NCBI RefSeq assembly: GCF_023702125.1 | Contig: NZ_CP098415.1 | Coordinates: 248,001-312,000, forward strand | Length of the DNA stretch: 64,000 bases | Direction of reading: 5' to 3' | Source: Halorubrum hochsteinianum | Lineage (GTDB): Archaea; Halobacteriota; Halobacteria; Halobacteriales; Haloferacaceae | Shown here: piece after piece, positions 17,468 to 26,100 of the stretch | Position numbering within the stretch: the stretch's first letter is position 1 | Layout of the letters: every line of letters starts with the position of its first letter | Notes under the pieces: model-generated | The model's database searches: none | What the model was told of the DNA's origin: nothing | Seen by the model: only the letters and a program-made list of their open reading frames with translations | Translations under genes and position numbers: made by a program

Positions 17468-19057
17468 ATGAGAGACGACGGACGGACGGACGGCGGCGCG
17501 GCCGACGGGGCCGACTCGATCCCCGGGCTGTCCCGGTCGGACCCGCTCGCGGCCGTCTCGCCGCTCGACGGACGATACGCCGGCCGGACAGCGCCGCTGT
17601 CGCCGTACGCGAGCGAGGCGGGGCTGATGCGCGCCCGGACCCGCGTCGAGGTCGAGTACCTGATCGCGCTCGCGGACCTGGACGCGACGCCGATCGGTCT
17701 CGACGAGGCGAGCGAGACGGTGCTGCGCGCGGTCTACGAGGGGTTCTCGGCCGAGGACGCGCGCCTGATAAAGCGGCTGGAGACCGAGGGGGCCGCGGGG
17801 TACGACGCGACCAACCACGATGTGAAGGCGGTCGAGTACTTTCTCCGCGTCCGGCTCGCGGAACTCGCCGAGGGCGAGGCCGACGGGGACCCCGACGCCG
17901 ACGGCTCCCCGCTCGACGCCGACGGCTCCCCGCTCGACGACGAGGAGTCCCCGCTCGACGCCGACGGCTCCCCGCTCGACGACGAGGAGTCCCCGCTCAA
18001 CGACGCGGAGTCGCTGTACCCGTGGATCCACTTCGGGCTGACGAGCGAGGACGTGAACAACCTCGCGCAGCGGCTCCTCCTCAAGCCCGCGGTAAGCGAC
18101 GTGATCGTTCCCGCGGTCCGCGAGGTGCGCGACGCGCTGGTCGAGTTGGCACAAGAGCATCGCGACGCGCCGATGCTGGCGCGCACCCACGGCCAGCCCG
18201 CGACGCCGACCACCTTCGGCAAGGAGATGGCGGTGTACGCCGCGCGGCTCGGCCGCGCGCTGGGCCGGGTCGTCGTCGCGAACGAGGACCTCTCCGGGAA
18301 GCTCGCGGGCGCGTCCGGCACCTACGCGGCGCACCGCGCCGCCTACCCCGACGTCGACTGGCGGGGGTTCTCGGAGTCGTTCGTGCGCGGGCTCGATCTG
18401 GAACACACCGCGCTCGCGACGCAGGTGAACCCCTGCGACGACCTCGCGGCGCTGTTCGACGCGCTGCGCGGCGTCAACAACGTCCTCCTCGATCTGGACC
18501 TGGACGCGTGGCTGTACGTCTCCGACCGCTACCTCGGCCAGGAGGCCGTCGAGGGCGAGACGGGGTCGTCGACGATGCCCCACAAGGTGAACCCGATCGA
18601 CTTCGAGAACAGCGAGGGGAACCTCTCGGTGGCGAACAGCGACCTCACGTTCCTCGCCGACTACGTGACGAACTCGCGGCTCCAGCGCGACCTCTCGGAC
18701 TCCACCGTCAAGCGCAACGTCGGCGCGGCGCTCGCGCACTGCCTGATCGGCTACTCGAAGGCCGCCGACGGGCTGGGGAAGGTCGTCCCGAACGAGGCCG
18801 TCATGCGCGAGGAGCTTGAGGCGACGCCCGAGGTGATCGGCGAGGCGGTCCAGACGATCCTCCGCCGCGAGGGCGACACCGAGGCGTACGAGCGCGTGAA
18901 GGCGCTCTCCCGCGGCCGGTCGGTGACGCTCGACGACTTCCGCGAGCTGTTCGACGACCTCGACATCGACGACGAGGTCCGCGCGGAGCTGAAGGCGCTC
19001 ACGCCCGCCGGCTACACCGGGGTTGCCGACGACCTCGTCGACGAGCTCGACGAGTAG
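17468..19057 (+). CDS. purB: Adenylosuccinate lyase PurB with a repetitive acidic insertion
   Basis: PurB cleaves SAICAR and adenylosuccinate, releasing fumarate. The 529-residue protein shows LSPLDGRYAGRTAPLS-type sequence near the N-terminus, HDVKAVEYFLR, IHFGLTSEDVNNLA, the catalytic-His block ARTHGQPATPTTFGKE and the signature loop GSSTMPHKVNPIDFENSEGN. Between HDVKAVEYF and IHFGLTSED an insertion of about 45 residues consists largely of heptads DADGSPL and DDEESPL. The ATG at 17468 fits the TATA-like box near 17440; the frame is open further upstream, but the sequence there is basic. It is divergent from purNH. The core catalytic blocks are intact, so the insertion likely makes a surface loop. 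Confidence 0.9.
   Translation: MRDDGRTDGGAADGADSIPGLSRSDPLAAVSPLDGRYAGRTAPLSPYASEAGLMRARTRVEVEYLIALADLDATPIGLDEASETVLRAVYEGFSAEDARLIKRLETEGAAGYDATNHDVKAVEYFLRVRLAELAEGEADGDPDADGSPLDADGSPLDDEESPLDADGSPLDDEESPLNDAESLYPWIHFGLTSEDVNNLAQRLLLKPAVSDVIVPAVREVRDALVELAQEHRDAPMLARTHGQPATPTTFGKEMAVYAARLGRALGRVVVANEDLSGKLAGASGTYAAHRAAYPDVDWRGFSESFVRGLDLEHTALATQVNPCDDLAALFDALRGVNNVLLDLDLDAWLYVSDRYLGQEAVEGETGSSTMPHKVNPIDFENSEGNLSVANSDLTFLADYVTNSRLQRDLSDSTVKRNVGAALAHCLIGYSKAADGLGKVVPNEAVMREELEATPEVIGEAVQTILRREGDTEAYERVKALSRGRSVTLDDFRELFDDLDIDDEVRAELKALTPAGYTGVADDLVDELDE
17894..17998 (+). repeat. 21-base in-frame tandem repeat inside purB
   Basis: Five consecutive 21-base units occupy this span, followed by a diverged sixth. 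They alternate between gacgccgacggctccccgct (plus c) and gacgacgaggagtccccgct (plus c). They encode DADGSPL and DDEESPL heptapeptides. Near-identical copies suggest recent slippage or unequal exchange. Confidence 0.9.
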
Positions 19058-19123
19058 CGCGAACCCGGGGAGGCAAGCGGAGCGCCACAAGAGGTTTGCC
19101 GCTCGGCGCGAGAGACGCGATCG

Positions 19124-19477
19124 ATGCCCTCCGAGAACGACGAGACGGAGTACTCCGTCTTCGACGACGACGAACTGAGCGAGAACGACAGCGGCCGCGA
19201 CGCCGCCCCCGACGGCGACGCCGCGGGCTCCGCCGCCGGCCGCGGTGCCCGGACCGACGACCGCCCCGCCTCGCTCGGCGGCGACGGGACCGGCTGTCCG
19301 AAGTGCGGCGGCACGGCGACCGAGACCGACGAGATCGCCACCAGCGGGACGGGTCTCACCAAGATGTTCGACGTCCAGAACCGCAAGTTCCTCGTGGTCT
19401 CCTGCGCCGAGTGCGGCTACTCGGAGCTGTACAAGGGACAGTCGTCCGGGAACGCGATCGACTTCTTCCTCGGCTGA
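19124..19477 (+). CDS. Zinc-ribbon nucleic-acid-binding-like protein
   Basis: The 117-residue protein has a highly acidic, disordered-looking first half (to about residue 60). A zinc ribbon follows: CPKCGGTATETDEI, then TSGTGLTKMFDVQNRKFLVV and CAECGYSELYKG, ending NAIDFFLG. This matches the zinc-ribbon family Pfam PF09855, annotated as predicted nucleic-acid binding. The two CxxC pairs should hold one zinc ion. It stands alone downstream of purB, with its own weak TATA-like box (ggtttgccg near 19094). Its biochemical role is unknown. Confidence 0.75.
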   Translation: MPSENDETEYSVFDDDELSENDSGRDAAPDGDAAGSAAGRGARTDDRPASLGGDGTGCPKCGGTATETDEIATSGTGLTKMFDVQNRKFLVVSCAECGYSELYKGQSSGNAIDFFLG

Positions 19478-19577
19478 TCCGGGAGGATCGGTCGTCCGGA
19501 CCTGCCGGCCGACGTGATCGGCCGAAAGGGTCAGCGCGGAGCGATCGGTTTTTGTCGGAGAACGAACCATTACCGGT

Positions 19578-20468
19578 ATGGTCTCCCTCCGACCGCTCGC
19601 GTCCCTCCCAGTCGTCGGCGTCCTCGCCGACGGCCGCACGTATCGCCACCTGCTGTACCTGCTGATCGCGATGCCGATCGCCTTCGTCCACTCGGGCGTG
19701 TTCTCGTTCGGCGTCGTCTTCGGGCTCGTCTTCGCCCCGGTGCTCGTCGGCCTCGCGGCCCTGTTCGCGACGCTCGTCGCCGCTCGGCTGTTCGCGGGGG
19801 TCGAGCGCTGGCTCGCCGACGCGCTGCTCGGGACCGACCTCGCGAAGCCGGACGACCTCGCCGACGCCGACGGCGCGCTCGGCGGCGCGAGGAAGTACGT
19901 GGACGCCGCCTCGACGTGGCGCGGACTCGGGTTCCTCATGGCGAAGTTTTGGGTCTCCCTGTTCGGGATCGTCCCGCTGCTGCTGCTCTCGCGGGGAATC
20001 CCGCTCGTCACCGCGCCGCTCCGGTATCCGCTCGTCGTCCAGTTCGGCGAGGTCGACGGCGAGCCGGCGACGTGGGCCATCGACGCGCTGCCGGAGGCGC
20101 TCGCGGCGGTCCCGCTGGGCGTCGCCGCCGTCCTCGTGGCCTGCCACCTCGCCAACGTCGCGGGGTACGCCGCCCGCCGGATGGCGGTCGCCCTGCTCGG
20201 CGGCTCGACCGGCGTCGAAGTCGACCGCGACGACGAGGACGAGCGCGTGACGGTCGACCGCGAGCGTGACGTCGCCTCCGGTGAGGACGGCGACCGCGCG
20301 ATCGAGAGCGACCGCGCGGACGGCGACGCCGAAAGCGACCGCGAGACCGGCGACGACGACCGTGAGACTGACGCCGATCGGGCCGAACGCCCCGACTCCG
20401 GGGCGTTCGAGTTCGACGCCGACCGCCGCGATCCGGACGACGCGGACGACTCGACCGATCGGAACTGA
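19578..20468 (+). CDS. Stand-alone membrane sensor-domain protein
   Basis: The 296-residue protein has about four membrane helices in its first 200 residues. The start YRHLLYLLIAMPIAFVHSGV and the later RGLGFLMAKFWVSLFGIVPLLL resemble the putative sensor domain (Pfam PF13796) that often precedes histidine kinases. Here no kinase follows. Instead the last 85 residues are an extremely acidic Asp/Glu/Arg tail ending DDSTDRN. A TATA-like box (cggtttttgtc) is about 27 bases before the ATG. It may act as an accessory membrane protein; no partner is adjacent. Confidence 0.6.
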   Translation: MVSLRPLASLPVVGVLADGRTYRHLLYLLIAMPIAFVHSGVFSFGVVFGLVFAPVLVGLAALFATLVAARLFAGVERWLADALLGTDLAKPDDLADADGALGGARKYVDAASTWRGLGFLMAKFWVSLFGIVPLLLLSRGIPLVTAPLRYPLVVQFGEVDGEPATWAIDALPEALAAVPLGVAAVLVACHLANVAGYAARRMAVALLGGSTGVEVDRDDEDERVTVDRERDVASGEDGDRAIESDRADGDAESDRETGDDDRETDADRAERPDSGAFEFDADRRDPDDADDSTDRN

Positions 20469-20510
20469 TCCGCCCGGAGCGCTTATTCGCCTCCAAGCGT
20501 CAGGACCGGC

Positions 20511-21173
20511 ATGGCACCGACGCTCGTGACCGCGGCCGTGGGTGCGCTCCTCGCGGCCGCGCTGCTGGGGGACGCGTTCGACCGGCGATCGGTCGCGGTC
20601 GTCGTCGCGGCCGCGCTCGTCCCCTCGCTCGACGCGGTCGCGAGCCTCGCCGTCCCGGGCGCGACGAACGCCCTCCTCCACGCCGTCTGGCTCCTTTCCC
20701 TCGCGACCGCGCTGCTCTACTGGGACACGACGCTGCGCGGGGCGTCCGCGCTCCGCGAGCGCGGCGGGTGGCGCGCGGCGCGGACCGCGTGGGTCGCGCT
20801 CGCCGCGTTCGCCGTCGCCGGGATCGGTTCCGCGCTGTTCGCCGGCGAGGGCGCGGCCCTCCTCTACCCGCTGGAGGACGCCCGCTACGCCCTCCGAGGC
20901 CGGCTCGTGTTCTCGACGCAGGAGGGGCTCGTCCAGACGTTCCTGACGCTCGGCGCGGAGGGACCGGGGGTCCTCCCGATCGAGAGCGTCGGCGGGGCGG
21001 TCGCGGACCCGGTCGGCTCGTGGGTCAACCCAGACGGTCGGCCCGGCCTCGACCCGGGAGCCGACCGCGAGTTCCGGGTCGTCGAGAGCGGGTGGCAGCT
21101 GGTCGTCGTCGCCGCAGCGGCCGCGACGCTCGCGGTCCGGGGCTACGCGGGGCGGTCGGGGGTGCGTCGCTGA
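20511..21173 (+). CDS. Membrane protein, degenerate relative of the YdjM-type hydrolase encoded next
   Basis: The 220-residue protein has hydrophobic segments at about residues 3-20, 27-47, 53-68, 88-108 and 195-212. It shares the plan of the next gene: LLAAALL near the N-terminus, YWDTTLRGASALRER (next gene YYDTRVRESSALRER), an aromatic/acidic loop and STQEGLVQTFL (next gene STADGFVQTFV). The histidines of the next protein (HAGFA, HRTVGH, HVFAHVSLDW) are mostly missing. This looks like a tandem duplicate that lost metal binding. A TATA-like box (cttatt) is 26 bases upstream. It abuts the next gene with no spacer. Confidence 0.6.
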   Translation: MAPTLVTAAVGALLAAALLGDAFDRRSVAVVVAAALVPSLDAVASLAVPGATNALLHAVWLLSLATALLYWDTTLRGASALRERGGWRAARTAWVALAAFAVAGIGSALFAGEGAALLYPLEDARYALRGRLVFSTQEGLVQTFLTLGAEGPGVLPIESVGGAVADPVGSWVNPDGRPGLDPGADREFRVVESGWQLVVVAAAAATLAVRGYAGRSGVRR

Positions 21174-21854
21174 ATGCCCTCGACGGTCGTCCACGCCGGG
21201 TTCGCGCTGCTGCTCGCCGCCGCGCTGCTCGACGACCGGCTCCTCGACCGCCGGGCGCTGGCGGTCCTGCTCGTCGTCGTCGTGCTCCCCGAGGCGGACA
21301 GCTTCCTCGGGTTCGTCATGGACGGCGCACATCGCACGGTCGGGCACACCTTCGTGATCCCCGCGGTCGCCGCGCTGGCGCTGTACTACGACACCCGCGT
21401 CCGGGAGTCGTCCGCGCTCCGCGAGCGGCTCTCGGACCGTTGGATCGCGGTCGCGTGGGTCGCGCTCTTCGTCCACGTCTTCGCGCACGTCTCGCTCGAC
21501 TGGACGCACCTCGACGGCGTGAACGCGTTCTGGCCGCTCCGCGACCGGTTCTTCCACCTCGACGGGGAGATCCTCTACTCGACGGCGGACGGGTTCGTCC
21601 AGACGTTCGTCGACGTCCGGATCGACCCCGAGACGGGATCGCGGACCGTCGACGCGGGCGGCGGTGGCACCAGCGAGTCCGTCCACGTCAGCAACCCCGT
21701 CGAGCCGCGCGACCCCGACCTCGACGTTGAGGAGCCGGTCGACCGGCGGTTCCCGGTCGCGAACGCGGGCTGGCGGCTCTACCTGATCGGGCTGGGGCTG
21801 TTCGCGCTCGGCGCGCGGCGGCTTCAGGGGGACGGCGCACCAGCCGAGGAGTGA
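21174..21854 (+). CDS. YdjM-type membrane-bound metal-dependent hydrolase
   Basis: The 226-residue membrane protein starts MPSTVVHAGFALLLAAALL and carries HRTVGHTF and HVFAHVSLDWTHLDGVN. This His/Asp pattern is that of the LexA-binding, membrane-bound metal-dependent hydrolase family (Pfam PF04307, YdjM). About five hydrophobic segments are seen. A periplasmic-type stretch (residues 150-200) is acidic and Gly-rich. The ATG directly follows the stop of the upstream paralog, so both are in one operon. The family's substrate is not established. Confidence 0.65.
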   Translation: MPSTVVHAGFALLLAAALLDDRLLDRRALAVLLVVVVLPEADSFLGFVMDGAHRTVGHTFVIPAVAALALYYDTRVRESSALRERLSDRWIAVAWVALFVHVFAHVSLDWTHLDGVNAFWPLRDRFFHLDGEILYSTADGFVQTFVDVRIDPETGSRTVDAGGGGTSESVHVSNPVEPRDPDLDVEEPVDRRFPVANAGWRLYLIGLGLFALGARRLQGDGAPAEE

Positions 21855-21996
21855 CGGGCCCGAGTGCGAGTGCCTGACGGCGGGGGGACGAGAGGGGGCC
21901 GCGACCGCCGGATACGGGACGCGAGAGGCGTCGGCGGTGCGGGCCCAACATGGTATGACCGCAGGGTAAACCCCCCCGAGGGCGTAGGATCGGGTG

Positions 21997-23595
21997 ATGT
22001 CCACCCAACCGGACCCGGACCTGTCGGACGCGGACGAGCCGCTCGCCGGGGAGTCGATCGCGGTCGTCGGTGCCGGCTTCGGCGGGCTCTCGGCGGCCGC
22101 CTACCTCGCCGACGCGGGGGCGGACGTGACGATCTTCGAGCGGAACGAACACCCCGGCGGGTACGCCGGGCGGATCGAGCGCGACGGGTTTCGGATCGAC
22201 ACCGGGCCGTCGTGGTACCTCATGCCGGAGGTGTTCGACCGGTTCTTCGAGTCGTTCGGACGGTCGACCGACGAGTACTACGACCTGATCGAGCTCGATC
22301 CCCTCTACGACGTGGTCTGGAAGGACGGCGACCGCGCGTCGATGCCCGCCGACCGCGCGGGACAGAAGGCGCTGTTCGAGTCGTACGAGCCGGGCGCGGG
22401 GGAGGTGTTGGACGACTACCTCGCGGACGCGGCGGAGGCGTACGAGCTGGGCATGGACCGGTTCGTCTACCCGAGCCGGTCGCGGCTGCGGGACATGGTC
22501 GACGCCGACGTGTTCCGGTCCGGGCGCGCGCTCCCGAAGCTCCGCGAGATGGACGAGTACGTCGGCGGCTACTTCGACAGCGAGAAGCTCCGCCAGATCG
22601 CGGAGTACAAGCTGGTGTTCCTCGGCGGCTCGCCGTACAACACGCCCGCGATCTACACGCTGATGAGCCACGTCGACATGAACCTCGGCGTCTACCACCC
22701 GACCGGCGGGATCGCGAGCGTCGTCGACGCGATGGCGGACCTCGCGCGCGAACTCGGCGTCGAGATCCGGACGAGCGAGCCGGTGACCGCGATCGAGCCG
22801 TCGGTCCCGGCGTCGGTCCCGAAGTTCGCCGTAGAGACGGAGCGCACCGGCGACGGGAACGGCTCCGGGGGGTCGGGCGGCGGCCGGTTCGACCGCGTCG
22901 TGGCGAACGCGCCGCCGCCGCACGTCGAGCGCGACCTCCTCCCGGCCGGGACCGTCGACCGCGAGTCGTACTGGGAGTCGCGGACGTACGCGCCCTCGGC
23001 GTACCTCTCGTACATCGGGGTCGAGGGCGACGTGGATCTGGAACACCACACGCTGGTGTTCCCGACCGACTGGCGGCCCCACTTCGACGACATCTTCGAC
23101 GAGCCGGGGTGGCCCGACGACCCCGCGTACTACGTCCACGTCCCGTCGAAGACGGACTCGGAGGCGGCCCCGGAGGGCCACGAGGCCGTCTTCCTGCTCG
23201 TCCCGCTCGCGGCCGGACTGGAGGACGACCCGGAGACCCGCGAGCGGTTCCGGGAACTCGTGTTCGACGACCTCGCCGAGCACGCTGGCGTCGACTTCCG
23301 CGACCGGATCGTCTTCGAGGAGACCGCGTGCGTCTCCGACTTCCGGCAGCGGTTCAACGCCCCGCGCGGCACCGCGCTGGCGCTGTCGCACACGCTCGAA
23401 CAGACCGGACCGCTCCGCCCCGCGCACCGCGCGCCCGGCGTGGACGGGCTCTACTACGTCGGGGCGTACACCAACCCCGGCATCGGGATGCCGATGTGCC
23501 TGCTCAGCGGCGAGCACGTCGCCGAGGCGGTCGTCGAGGACGCGACCGGGAGTGGCGTGCTGCCGTCGGTCGTGCCCACGTCGACGCTGCGGTGA
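21997..23595 (+). CDS. crtI: Phytoene desaturase / carotenoid dehydrogenase CrtI
   Basis: CrtI desaturates phytoene toward lycopene, the precursor of bacterioruberin and retinal in haloarchaea. The 532-residue protein has SIAVVGAGFGGLSAAAYLAD and TIFERNEHPGGYAGRIE (FAD-binding fold), DTGPSWYLMPEVFDRFFESF, YNTPAIYTLMSHVDMNLGVY, and the C-terminal CrtI signature around GLYYVGAYTNPGIGMPMCLLS. I prefer ATG 21997 to GTG 21994, one codon upstream. Lycopene elongase and the bisanhydrobacterioruberin genes are not adjacent. The enzyme could also be the 3,4-desaturase of the same family, but the N- and C-terminal blocks fit phytoene desaturase better. Confidence 0.82.
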   Translation: MSTQPDPDLSDADEPLAGESIAVVGAGFGGLSAAAYLADAGADVTIFERNEHPGGYAGRIERDGFRIDTGPSWYLMPEVFDRFFESFGRSTDEYYDLIELDPLYDVVWKDGDRASMPADRAGQKALFESYEPGAGEVLDDYLADAAEAYELGMDRFVYPSRSRLRDMVDADVFRSGRALPKLREMDEYVGGYFDSEKLRQIAEYKLVFLGGSPYNTPAIYTLMSHVDMNLGVYHPTGGIASVVDAMADLARELGVEIRTSEPVTAIEPSVPASVPKFAVETERTGDGNGSGGSGGGRFDRVVANAPPPHVERDLLPAGTVDRESYWESRTYAPSAYLSYIGVEGDVDLEHHTLVFPTDWRPHFDDIFDEPGWPDDPAYYVHVPSKTDSEAAPEGHEAVFLLVPLAAGLEDDPETRERFRELVFDDLAEHAGVDFRDRIVFEETACVSDFRQRFNAPRGTALALSHTLEQTGPLRPAHRAPGVDGLYYVGAYTNPGIGMPMCLLSGEHVAEAVVEDATGSGVLPSVVPTSTLR

Positions 23596-23664
23596 CCGGT
23601 CTCGGGGAGACCCGTCCCGGGGAGACCGGTCTCGAAGCGATCGGGTCCCGGACCGCCCGCCGCG

Positions 23665-24219
23665 TCACCCGGAGTCTTCTCCCGACTCGTCGATCGGCTC
23701 CGGTTCCTGCGCGGCGACCCAGTGCGTGACCGTGCCCGCGTCGCCGGACAGCGGCCGCAACGAGACGCGGTTCACGAACGGGGTGCCGTCCCGGCGTCGA
23801 TTCTCGAGTTCGACGGTGACCGTCGACCACGTCGACAGCGCCTCGCGGAAGTCCGAGCGGGCGTCGGGGTCGGGGTCCGGCCCCTGAAACAGCCGCGGGT
23901 TCCGCCCCCGGAGTTCGTCGAGGGGGTAGCCGGTCCGCTCGCGGAACCAGCGGTTGACGTAGACGATGGGGGTGTCGCGGTACGCCGGCCCGGTGAGCGT
24001 GAGCCCGAGCGGGAGGTCGTCGAACGCCCGGACGCGGTCGACGAGGAGCGCCTCGCGCTCCGACCGGTCGTCGGGGTGGTCCCGGTCGTCGGGGGAGTCG
24101 GAGCGCGGCGCGGGCGACGCGAGGTCGAGTCCGTGGTCGTCGACCAGCGTCGAGAACCGGGACCGAAAGGCCCCGCGGTCGGCGTCGATCGCCGCGAGGA
24201 CGTCGCGTCGAAGCGTCAC
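23665..24219 (-). CDS. Stand-alone PAS-domain protein, LOV-like but without the photoactive cysteine
   Basis: The 184-residue protein has an N-terminal helical, acidic part (about 1-65) and one PAS domain (about 70-170): PLGLTLTGPAYRDTPIVYVN, RWFRERTGYPLDELRGRNPR, LFQGPDPD, ENRRRDGTPFVNRVSLRPL. The GRN-x-R-x-x-Q block is that of LOV flavin domains, but the reactive Cys of GRNCRFLQ is Pro here. Photochemical adduct formation is therefore not expected, though flavin binding remains possible. No output domain is present. A TATA-like box (ggtttgcc on the minus strand near 24245) supports the ATG at 24217-24219. Confidence 0.7.
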   Translation of the reverse strand: MTLRRDVLAAIDADRGAFRSRFSTLVDDHGLDLASPAPRSDSPDDRDHPDDRSEREALLVDRVRAFDDLPLGLTLTGPAYRDTPIVYVNRWFRERTGYPLDELRGRNPRLFQGPDPDPDARSDFREALSTWSTVTVELENRRRDGTPFVNRVSLRPLSGDAGTVTHWVAAQEPEPIDESGEDSG

Positions 24220-24351
24220 GTGCGGACTCGGGAACGGAGCGGCAAACCGGTGTCGCTCCCGAACCGCGTCGGGCGTCCGCGTTCGGTCGACGACGTGACC
24301 GACGGCTGAAACGAATGTTATCCGTGTCCGTCACCGAGAGGCGGACGACAG

Positions 24352-25881
24352 ATGCGCCGCACCACCGCCGTCCTCGCGCTCGTCGTGCTCGTCGCACTCG
24401 CCGGCTGCGGCGGGTTGGGAAGCGACGCCGTCGGAGAGGGACCGACCGGAGCGCCGTCGCCGTCGATCGAGTCCGTCTCCGCGCCGGAGTCGCTCGGCCA
24501 CGACGGGCGGGGAGTCGTGGAGGCCACGGTGCGGTGGGAGGGACTCGCGGCCGACGGCGGCGAGTCTGCGGGTGAGGAGAGTTCGAACGCGACGCTCGAC
24601 CCGGTCCGGGTCACGGTCCGGGTGGGCGACCGGACGCTGCGCGACGAGAACCGATCCGTTCCGGCGAACGGGTCGATGACGGTGACGGCCGGGATCGACG
24701 CCGCGACGCTCGACCCGGGCGACCACGAGATCGCGGTGACGGTCGGCGAGGCGAGCGCGACGCGGACGGTCACCGTCGAGGAGGCCCGGGCGGCGACGTT
24801 CACCGTCTCCGAGATCGAGGCTCCGGAGGAGGTGGCGTACGGCGAGGACCTGACGGTCGCCGCGACCGTGACCAATGTCGGCGACATCGCGGGCAACCAG
24901 ACCGTCAGCGTCCGGTACGGGAGCGGGGCGAGCGCGAACCGGACGGTCGCGCTCGACGGCGGCACGGAGACGCGGCTGTCGGTCACGTTCGCGGACGTGC
25001 GGCTGGACGGGGGGTCGCACCCGGTGGTCGTCGCGACCGCGAACCGGACGCGGGAGCGGAGCTTGACGCTGACGCACCCGAGTCCGTACGGCAAGACGAC
25101 CCTCCGGCTCCACGTCGACGACGACGCGGTCGACCGGGACGTCTCCGGGGTCGTCGCGGCCGCGACGGGCTACTGGGAGCGCACCGACGAGCGCTACCTC
25201 GGCTACCCGGTCGAGTACGAGCGCGTGAGCGACGAGGACCGGGCGGATATCGTCCTGCGGTTCGACCGCGTGGACCGGTGTGGCGTGGAGGACGGCGACG
25301 CGCGGTACTTCGGCTGCGCGGACCTCCTCGAAGACGAGCCGCGGACGCCGATGACCGCAACCGTCGAGCCGAACATCTCGGACGCGGAGATGAACGCGAC
25401 GATCATCCACGAACTCGGCCACGTTCAGGGGCTCGAACACGGCGAGGAGCCGACCGCCCTGATGGCCCCGACCAGCAACCTCACGACCCACCGGCCGGTG
25501 ACGGTCCACCTCCGCGCCGAGAGCGGCGACGTCCCGCGACGCGTCGAAGACGAGGTGGCGGAAGCGCTCGACTACTTCGCGTCGCGCGACATCGTCGGCG
25601 ACGACGACTTCAGGTGGGAGTTCGTCGACAGCGCGCGCGAGGCGCACGTCCAGATCACCTACGACGACCAGGGGGGCGTCTGCTTCGACGACGGCGGCGG
25701 GTCGTGTACGGTCGACGGCGAGTACTACGGGCAGCAGGACGTGCGGTTGGAGGAGATAGACGACGAGGTCGTCGCGTGGCACGTCGGCGCGTCGTTCGCG
25801 CCGGTGCTGTTAGAAGAGGTCCCGCCGGAGCTGACGGGCGAGGCGGACCGGCGGGAGCGGGAGGAGTGGCCGGAGGGGTAG
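24352..25881 (+). CDS. Secreted lipoprotein with CARDB-like domain and matrixin-type zinc protease domain
   Basis: The 509-residue protein begins with a signal peptide ending in a lipobox (VLVALAGCG), so it should be lipid-anchored outside the cell. Residues about 130-240 resemble a CARDB-type beta-sandwich (EIEAPEEVAYGEDLTVAATV). From residue 245 it resembles an M10/matrixin protease: a variant zinc motif HELGHVQGLEHG at 353-364, where the third ligand sits as in HExxHxxGxxH, and a Met-turn TALMAP. Asn-Xaa-Ser/Thr sequons are frequent. The C-terminal 140 residues (FEFVDS- and CSTVDG-type region with four Cys) are unassigned. It is the last GC-rich gene before the AT-richer island. Confidence 0.75.
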   Translation: MRRTTAVLALVVLVALAGCGGLGSDAVGEGPTGAPSPSIESVSAPESLGHDGRGVVEATVRWEGLAADGGESAGEESSNATLDPVRVTVRVGDRTLRDENRSVPANGSMTVTAGIDAATLDPGDHEIAVTVGEASATRTVTVEEARAATFTVSEIEAPEEVAYGEDLTVAATVTNVGDIAGNQTVSVRYGSGASANRTVALDGGTETRLSVTFADVRLDGGSHPVVVATANRTRERSLTLTHPSPYGKTTLRLHVDDDAVDRDVSGVVAAATGYWERTDERYLGYPVEYERVSDEDRADIVLRFDRVDRCGVEDGDARYFGCADLLEDEPRTPMTATVEPNISDAEMNATIIHELGHVQGLEHGEEPTALMAPTSNLTTHRPVTVHLRAESGDVPRRVEDEVAEALDYFASRDIVGDDDFRWEFVDSAREAHVQITYDDQGGVCFDDGGGSCTVDGEYYGQQDVRLEEIDDEVVAWHVGASFAPVLLEEVPPELTGEADRREREEWPEG

Positions 25882-25905
25882 GGTCGGTTCGTCTCTCTTG
25901 ATGCG

Positions 25906-25926
25906 CGTGTATTCCCGGAATACACG
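25906..25926. promoter_or_regulatory. 21-base palindrome at the left edge of the AT-richer island
   Basis: The arms cgtgtattcc and ggaatacacg are perfect 10-base inverted repeats around a single c. It lies 24 bases after the stop of the lipoprotein gene, just where base composition drops. It could be a terminator hairpin, an operator, or part of a recombination site. Confidence 0.5.
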
Positions 25927-26100
25927 TATCGCTCAGGCTGCTAATGGGTCTGAAGTAATTTGGGTTACAGTCGACGATCGATTCGAAATTGTGCGTCAAG
26001 TCGGGTCACCAGTCGGGCGAGAAGGGCCTGTATCTCGCCCACCGTCCAGTCTAAAGATGTCTAGCCAAACACTAACACCAGATCGACTCATTTTGCCGAT

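Noticed and set aside
17297-22004. Very long minus-strand open frames (952 and 882 codons) across 17297-20155 and 19356-22004
   Set aside because: They are antisense to purB, the zinc-ribbon, sensor and YdjM-like genes, whose plus-strand proteins have clear motifs. Long antisense frames are expected in DNA this GC-rich, and their products are Arg/Val/Gly-rich with no motif.
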